Source: a virus. From it: a stretch of 64,000 nt of DNA. This document shows, piece after piece, positions 60,120 through 64,000 of the stretch (position 1 is the first letter of the stretch; each line of letters opens with the position of its first letter). Made by a program: the position numbers and the translations under genes. The stretch is taken from the IMG/VR virus record IMGVR_UViG_3300020578_005105, positions 1 through 64,000 of that record; one strand, 5' to 3'. The notes under the pieces were generated by a model. The model was not told the DNA's origin and searched no databases. It saw nothing but the letters and a program-made list of their open reading frames with translations.

Positions 60120-62351
60120 ATGACCGAACTCGGCGCCGGACTCCCAACTCTACAACTGCCAACAGATGTACCACTATCCTATATGCGCAGTGCCACCATC
60201 AACTTCACTGCCAAGGGATTGAAACCCAACACTCAGGTGTTTCCTTTCTTTGATGGACAGTCAGTCACAGACCATTGCCGTCCTATTGTTGCAACTGCGT
60301 TTGGTGGAAATCTTGTCACAAATAATAGCGGTGAACTTGATGGTGTGTTTCGTATTCCTGCTGAAACATTCAAAACTGGCACCAGATTGTTTACACTTAT
60401 CAATCATCCCACTGATCCAAATGCTCAGACAGATTGTGTAGCCATCACAACATATAATTCATACGGTGCCATCACCTACGATACAGGTAAGATTGCATCC
60501 ACCAGAGCACCCAACATCACATTCGCTCGTTCCACTTCTCCCAGAGAGTTGTCAGTGGAACGCACTGTTACAGTGAATCCATCCACAACCACCTTCAAGG
60601 ATCCAATAGCTCAAACCTTCTTTGTGTCTGGTTTGGACAATGGTATTTTCATCACAAAGGTGGATATATACTTCAAGACCAGGCCAACTTCTGCCACAGT
60701 GCCCATCACATTGCAAATTCGTACCACTACAAATGGAAATCCAGGTACAGAAATTATTCCTTTCAGCACTGTGACATTGAATCCTAAAGATGTGAATGCA
60801 TCAACTGATGCTACTGCACCTACACAGTTCACATTTTCATCACCTGTGTACTTGAAGAACAATGAAGAATATGCCATGGTGTTGTTGCCAGCAGGTGGTA
60901 GAGAAGGATATGAAGTATGGACTGCTGTGTTGGGTCAAAACAAAATTGGTACAGAAGAAAAAATTGACAAACAACCAGCTGCGGGTCGTTTCTATGTGTC
61001 CAGCAACAGCGTAAATTGGACCGTGTCAGAAACCAGTGACATGAAATTCACTATATATCGAGCCAACTTCACTGTGTCCAGCGGTAGTTTGATTTTGAAG
61101 AACAAAAAGATTGATTATCTTGGCATCAGTAGCAATTCTGTTGAAATTCTGGCGGGTGACACCTTGACAGGTGGCACCAGTGGTGCCATTGGTTCTGTGT
61201 TGTATTTTGACCGATACAACAAAGTGGCACATACAGAAATCACATCTGGTACATTCTCTGAAGGTGAAACTGTAACTATCAAGAGAACATCTACAGCTTC
61301 TAGCTCAGGAACTGCTGTGATAACTTTAGAACCATATGAAGATGACGTTGAAGGTAAATTGATTCATCAAATGTCACCTGGCATTTCCTATGTGGAATAC
61401 AATGATTCTTCTCTTTCATTTGAACATAAAATCTACAATTCTTCTGAAGTGCAACCTGCCGATTTCACACCGATGAAAAAAGAAGGTATTTTCACATTGA
61501 GCGAAGAAAAGACGGTGTATTCACACAGTTATGAAACACTGGCAGGTGGGTTGAACATCTCAGACGACACTTTGGGGTCTGTGTTGGTGAAAGTGAACTT
61601 TGCCACCAACAATTCCAACATCTCACCCATCGTGGACATCACCAAGTCACAGGTGATTGGATATGAGCATGTGATTCGTAGTGTACGTAGAACATTGTCA
61701 GGCACATCCACCTTCAACACTGGCAGCACCACCGTGACAGGTAAAACTTCAGGTGATGAAACTGCTTTCATTGACCAAGTTATCAATGGTTCAGTACTTC
61801 GTAATTCTGCAGGCAAGGTGATTGGCGTGGTTCGTGCGGTCACAGCCAGAGACGGCATCACATTGGAATCTAACGCAGCAATTGATGGCACAGATGACAT
61901 CATCACTGTGGATTACGAAGCCACAGACGTGCAAGGCAATTCCAAGTATCACACCAGACTGGTTTCATTGCCCACTGGATCTGATGCTGATGATTTGTTG
62001 GTGTTCTTGGATGCTGAAATTCCATCAGGAGCTGATATCAAAGTGTATGCAAAACTAATAGCACCAGGTGATACCACAGACCCCAAGAACCGTCCTTGGA
62101 CACAGATGATTGTAAGTGCCAACAGCAACAGTCTAGGTGCTGGAGAGCTGGTGTACAAGTTCAACAAAAATGGTCATGATGAGGACACGGTGGTAGGAGG
62201 ATTGAACAGCTCTGGTGTGTTTACCTACACATCCAGTGGTTCCACATTCAGTCAATTCACTGCATTTGCTGTGAAAATCGTGATGCTTAGTGTGGATTCC
62301 TACTACATTCCTGCGGTGAACAGCATGCGTGCTCTGGCTATAATGGCATAA
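60120..62351 (+). CDS. Structural protein, probably baseplate periphery, 743 aa
   Basis: The start PLSYMRSATINFTAKGLKPN and VFPFFDGQSVTDHC are typical of a protein that accompanies the DUF4815-like protein in marine T4-like phages. PIAQTFFVSGLDNGIFITKVD, followed by YFKTRP, is another conserved-looking part. It is all beta-rich, without signal or coiled coil. No gp number is assigned. Confidence 0.78.
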   Translation: MTELGAGLPTLQLPTDVPLSYMRSATINFTAKGLKPNTQVFPFFDGQSVTDHCRPIVATAFGGNLVTNNSGELDGVFRIPAETFKTGTRLFTLINHPTDPNAQTDCVAITTYNSYGAITYDTGKIASTRAPNITFARSTSPRELSVERTVTVNPSTTTFKDPIAQTFFVSGLDNGIFITKVDIYFKTRPTSATVPITLQIRTTTNGNPGTEIIPFSTVTLNPKDVNASTDATAPTQFTFSSPVYLKNNEEYAMVLLPAGGREGYEVWTAVLGQNKIGTEEKIDKQPAAGRFYVSSNSVNWTVSETSDMKFTIYRANFTVSSGSLILKNKKIDYLGISSNSVEILAGDTLTGGTSGAIGSVLYFDRYNKVAHTEITSGTFSEGETVTIKRTSTASSSGTAVITLEPYEDDVEGKLIHQMSPGISYVEYNDSSLSFEHKIYNSSEVQPADFTPMKKEGIFTLSEEKTVYSHSYETLAGGLNISDDTLGSVLVKVNFATNNSNISPIVDITKSQVIGYEHVIRSVRRTLSGTSTFNTGSTTVTGKTSGDETAFIDQVINGSVLRNSAGKVIGVVRAVTARDGITLESNAAIDGTDDIITVDYEATDVQGNSKYHTRLVSLPTGSDADDLLVFLDAEIPSGADIKVYAKLIAPGDTTDPKNRPWTQMIVSANSNSLGAGELVYKFNKNGHDEDTVVGGLNSSGVFTYTSSGSTFSQFTAFAVKIVMLSVDSYYIPAVNSMRALAIMA

Positions 62352-62355
62352 TACC

Positions 62356-62553
62356 ATGGATGAAATTAAAATTCGACGAGACAGTCACAGTTCTGCGGTT
62401 GTAAACACTGATTTAGAGGGGTTGGCAGCATATAAAGCCAGACGTTTCAGTAAAGACAAAATGAAAGAACTTGAAACTGATATAAATAGTGTAAAACAAG
62501 AATTAACAGATATTAAAAAAATGCTACAACTATTAATTGCCAATAGAGGATAA
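62356..62553 (+). CDS. Small coiled-coil protein, 65 aa
   Basis: The protein starts MDEIKIRRDSHSSAVVNTDL and ends in a helix with heptad pattern (MKELETDINSVKQELTDIKK). It lies 4 bases after the upstream stop and 2 before the tail fibre ATG. Likely a small fibre-associated or assembly factor; function unknown. Confidence 0.75.
   Translation: MDEIKIRRDSHSSAVVNTDLEGLAAYKARRFSKDKMKELETDINSVKQELTDIKKMLQLLIANRG
62481..62488 (+). promoter_or_regulatory. T4-type late promoter inside small gene, before tail fibre
   Basis: TATAAATA in the coding region of the 65-aa gene, 67 bases upstream of the tail fibre ATG. Could be chance, since the codons (Asp-Ile-Asn-Ser) are ordinary. Confidence 0.4.
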
Positions 62554-62555
62554 CG

Positions 62556-64000
62556 ATGTCCACATTAACCTTAAGAAACGTCAAAGGTACACCACTTACA
62601 AATACTGAAGTAGACACCAACTTTAGTAATTTGAACTCTGACAAACTGGAGAAAGATGGCAGTAACTCCATGACTGGTAAACTGACAACAGTTACCAGCA
62701 GTGCTTCCACAGCTAGCGTCCGTGTTGTAGCTGGTAGTGCCGACCCAACATCACCTGTTTCAGGTGACTTCTGGAACAATGCCGGTGATTTCAAGTTCTA
62801 CACAGGAGCTGCCACACGTGTTTTAACCACACTGGATGGTGCACAAACACTCACCAACAAGACTTTGGATGCTGCTATTGTCACCAACGGTTTGTTCTTT
62901 GAAGGTGCCACTGCGGATGCATTTGAAACCACATTGACTGTGGTGGATCCTACAGCAGATAGAGTGGTCACCATACCTGATGCTACCACAACCATGGTGG
63001 GCACTGACACTACACAAACATTGACCAATAAAACCATCAGCCTTGCCAGCAACACATTGACTGCCACATCAGCACAAATGCTTGCTGCTGTGTCTGATGA
63101 AACTGGTACAGGTTTGTTGGTGTTCAACAGTAGCCCAACCATCACCACACCCACCATTGCACAAGTGAATGCATCAGCAGATTTCACTCTGGATGCTGCT
63201 GCTGACATTGTTCTGGATGCTGATGGCGGTGACATCATTTTGCGAGACGGTGGCACAGAATTCGGTCGCTTCACACAATCTGGCGGTCAATTAGTTGTTG
63301 CCTCCAGCTCCAGCGCCACCACCGCCATCACCATGGCAGGAGCAGATGTTGCTATCACAGGTGATTTAACAGTCACAGGTAATGACATCAAGTCCTCAAC
63401 AGGTGCCACTGCCATCACATTGAATGCCGCTGATGTGGAAGTGAAGGGTGATTTAACTGTGACAGGTAATGACATCAAGTCCTCAACAGGCGCAGTTGCC
63501 ATTTCATTGAGTGGTAATGCTGTTACTATATCAGGTGACTTGACTGTGAACGGTACCACCACCACAGTGAACAGCACCACAGTTGATATTGATGATTTGA
63601 ACTTGACTGTTGCCAAGGGCAACGCCACAAACGCAGGTGCAGATGGCGCAGGTCTAACTGTGGAAGCCACAACTGCAGGTAACAAAACTTGGACCTACAG
63701 CAACGGCACTAACTCTTGGAGCAGTTCAGAACACATCAACATCCCAACCGGTAAGAACTATCTCATCAACGGTTCACAAATTGCTGCTTCCAACTTGAGC
63801 AATGGCACCACTGGTTCAGGTTCTGTGGTGTTGGCAACCAGCCCAACCCTTGTGACACCTGCTCTAGGCACACCTAGCTCAGGCACATTGACCAATTGCA
63901 CAGGTCTTCCAAACGGTGGCTTGGTGAACAGTGCAGTAACAGTCACAGCAGGTACTGGTATGTCAGGTGGCGGTTCAGTGTCACTTGGTGGTTCTGTGAC
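62556..64000 (+). CDS. Tail fibre protein, 3' end outside window
   Basis: The frame is open from ATG 62556 to the end of the window (over 480 codons). MSTLTLRNVKGTPLTNTEVD and NFSNLNSDKLEKDGSNSMTG are the usual opening of marine phage tail fibres. TLTNKTL/I motifs recur (at least twice), and GDLTVTGNDIKSSTG is repeated. The composition is Thr/Ser/Gly-rich and all beta, as in trimeric fibres. It should carry host recognition at the unseen C terminus. Confidence 0.88.
   Translation, partial: MSTLTLRNVKGTPLTNTEVDTNFSNLNSDKLEKDGSNSMTGKLTTVTSSASTASVRVVAGSADPTSPVSGDFWNNAGDFKFYTGAATRVLTTLDGAQTLTNKTLDAAIVTNGLFFEGATADAFETTLTVVDPTADRVVTIPDATTTMVGTDTTQTLTNKTISLASNTLTATSAQMLAAVSDETGTGLLVFNSSPTITTPTIAQVNASADFTLDAAADIVLDADGGDIILRDGGTEFGRFTQSGGQLVVASSSSATTAITMAGADVAITGDLTVTGNDIKSSTGATAITLNAADVEVKGDLTVTGNDIKSSTGAVAISLSGNAVTISGDLTVNGTTTTVNSTTVDIDDLNLTVAKGNATNAGADGAGLTVEATTAGNKTWTYSNGTNSWSSSEHINIPTGKNYLINGSQIAASNLSNGTTGSGSVVLATSPTLVTPALGTPSSGTLTNCTGLPNGGLVNSAVTVTAGTGMSGGGSVSLGGSV
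63358..63545 (+). repeat. Tandem repeat in tail fibre gene
   Basis: Two copies of a ~96-base unit beginning GGTGATTTAAC(A/T)GT(C/G)ACAGG at 63360 and 63456, with ACATCAAGTCCTCAACAGG identical in both. A third partial copy starts at about 63534. Encodes GDLTVTGNDIKSSTGA. Confidence 0.85.

Noticed and set aside
62798-63685. Minus-strand open frames at the right edge
   Set aside because: Antisense to the tail fibre, whose Thr/Ser/Gly-rich codons rarely give stops on the other strand. Plus-strand fibre motifs decide.

Overview
This window is part of the genome of a T4-like contractile-tailed phage, probably marine, and probably infecting an alphaproteobacterium. The T4 identity comes from a clear set of T4-type genes. 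These are the replication and late-transcription block gp33-gp59-gp32 in the T4 order, a DNA ligase, gp4, gp26, a gp51-like gene, gp54, gp48, gp53, a gp27-like hub protein, gp5, gp25, gp6 and gp8. They are accompanied by T4-type late promoters (TATAAATA) and by accessory genes common in ocean T4-like phages (PhoH, FmdB zinc ribbon, HesB-type Fe-S carrier, carbamoyltransferase, twitch-type radical SAM proteins). The host guess rests mainly on a circularly permuted two-piece tmRNA gene, a form typical of alphaproteobacteria and also found in marine cyanobacteria. No photosynthesis genes are visible.

Layout. (1) 1-8.8 kb: metabolism, repair and lysis genes. They include a DksA-type zinc finger, a HesB carrier, a short adenylosuccinate-synthetase-like enzyme (PurA/PurZ family), an APS-kinase/nucleotidylyltransferase fusion, a QueC-like enzyme, a UV-damage endonuclease, PspC, an amidase endolysin, a DsbA-like protein and GMP reductase. 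(2) 8.8-27.4 kb: an AT-richer, tightly overlapping accessory block on one strand. It holds three radical SAM enzymes, three related glycosyltransferase-like proteins, three SGNH-like proteins, RmlC, a split thiamine-diphosphate enzyme, three nucleotide-sugar SDR proteins, a methyltransferase and a carbamoyltransferase. It looks like a phage-borne pathway for building and decorating an unusual sugar or surface glycan. (3) 27.4-31.6 kb: ligase, FmdB, PhoH, a RecB/Cas4-like nuclease, the tmRNA and a second QueC-like gene. (4) 31.6-37 kb: a subtilisin-like protease, a SleB-type wall hydrolase, a sulfotransferase-like protein and gp33-gp59-gp32. (5) 37-41.8 kb, minus strand: a tape-measure-like protein, gp51-like, gp26, gp54, a conserved protein and gp4. 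(6) 41.8-64 kb, plus strand: tail tube cap, baseplate, large structural proteins and a tail fibre that runs off the window.

Regulation can be partly read. Four matching promoters (TTGACA, 17 bases, TATATT-like) precede the DksA, UV endonuclease, ligase and RecB-like genes and fit early expression by the host sigma factor. At least seven TATAAATA elements precede structural genes, the protease and the tmRNA and fit late expression. Many genes overlap as ATGA, implying translational coupling.

The most notable features are the phage tmRNA encoding the tag AKTSTGTNNMPLALAA, the purine-rerouting pair with a PurA/PurZ-intermediate motif, the paired QueC-like enzymes, the sugar/radical-SAM block, and a tail-hub gp5 that carries both a CHAP-like and a GH19 muralytic domain.
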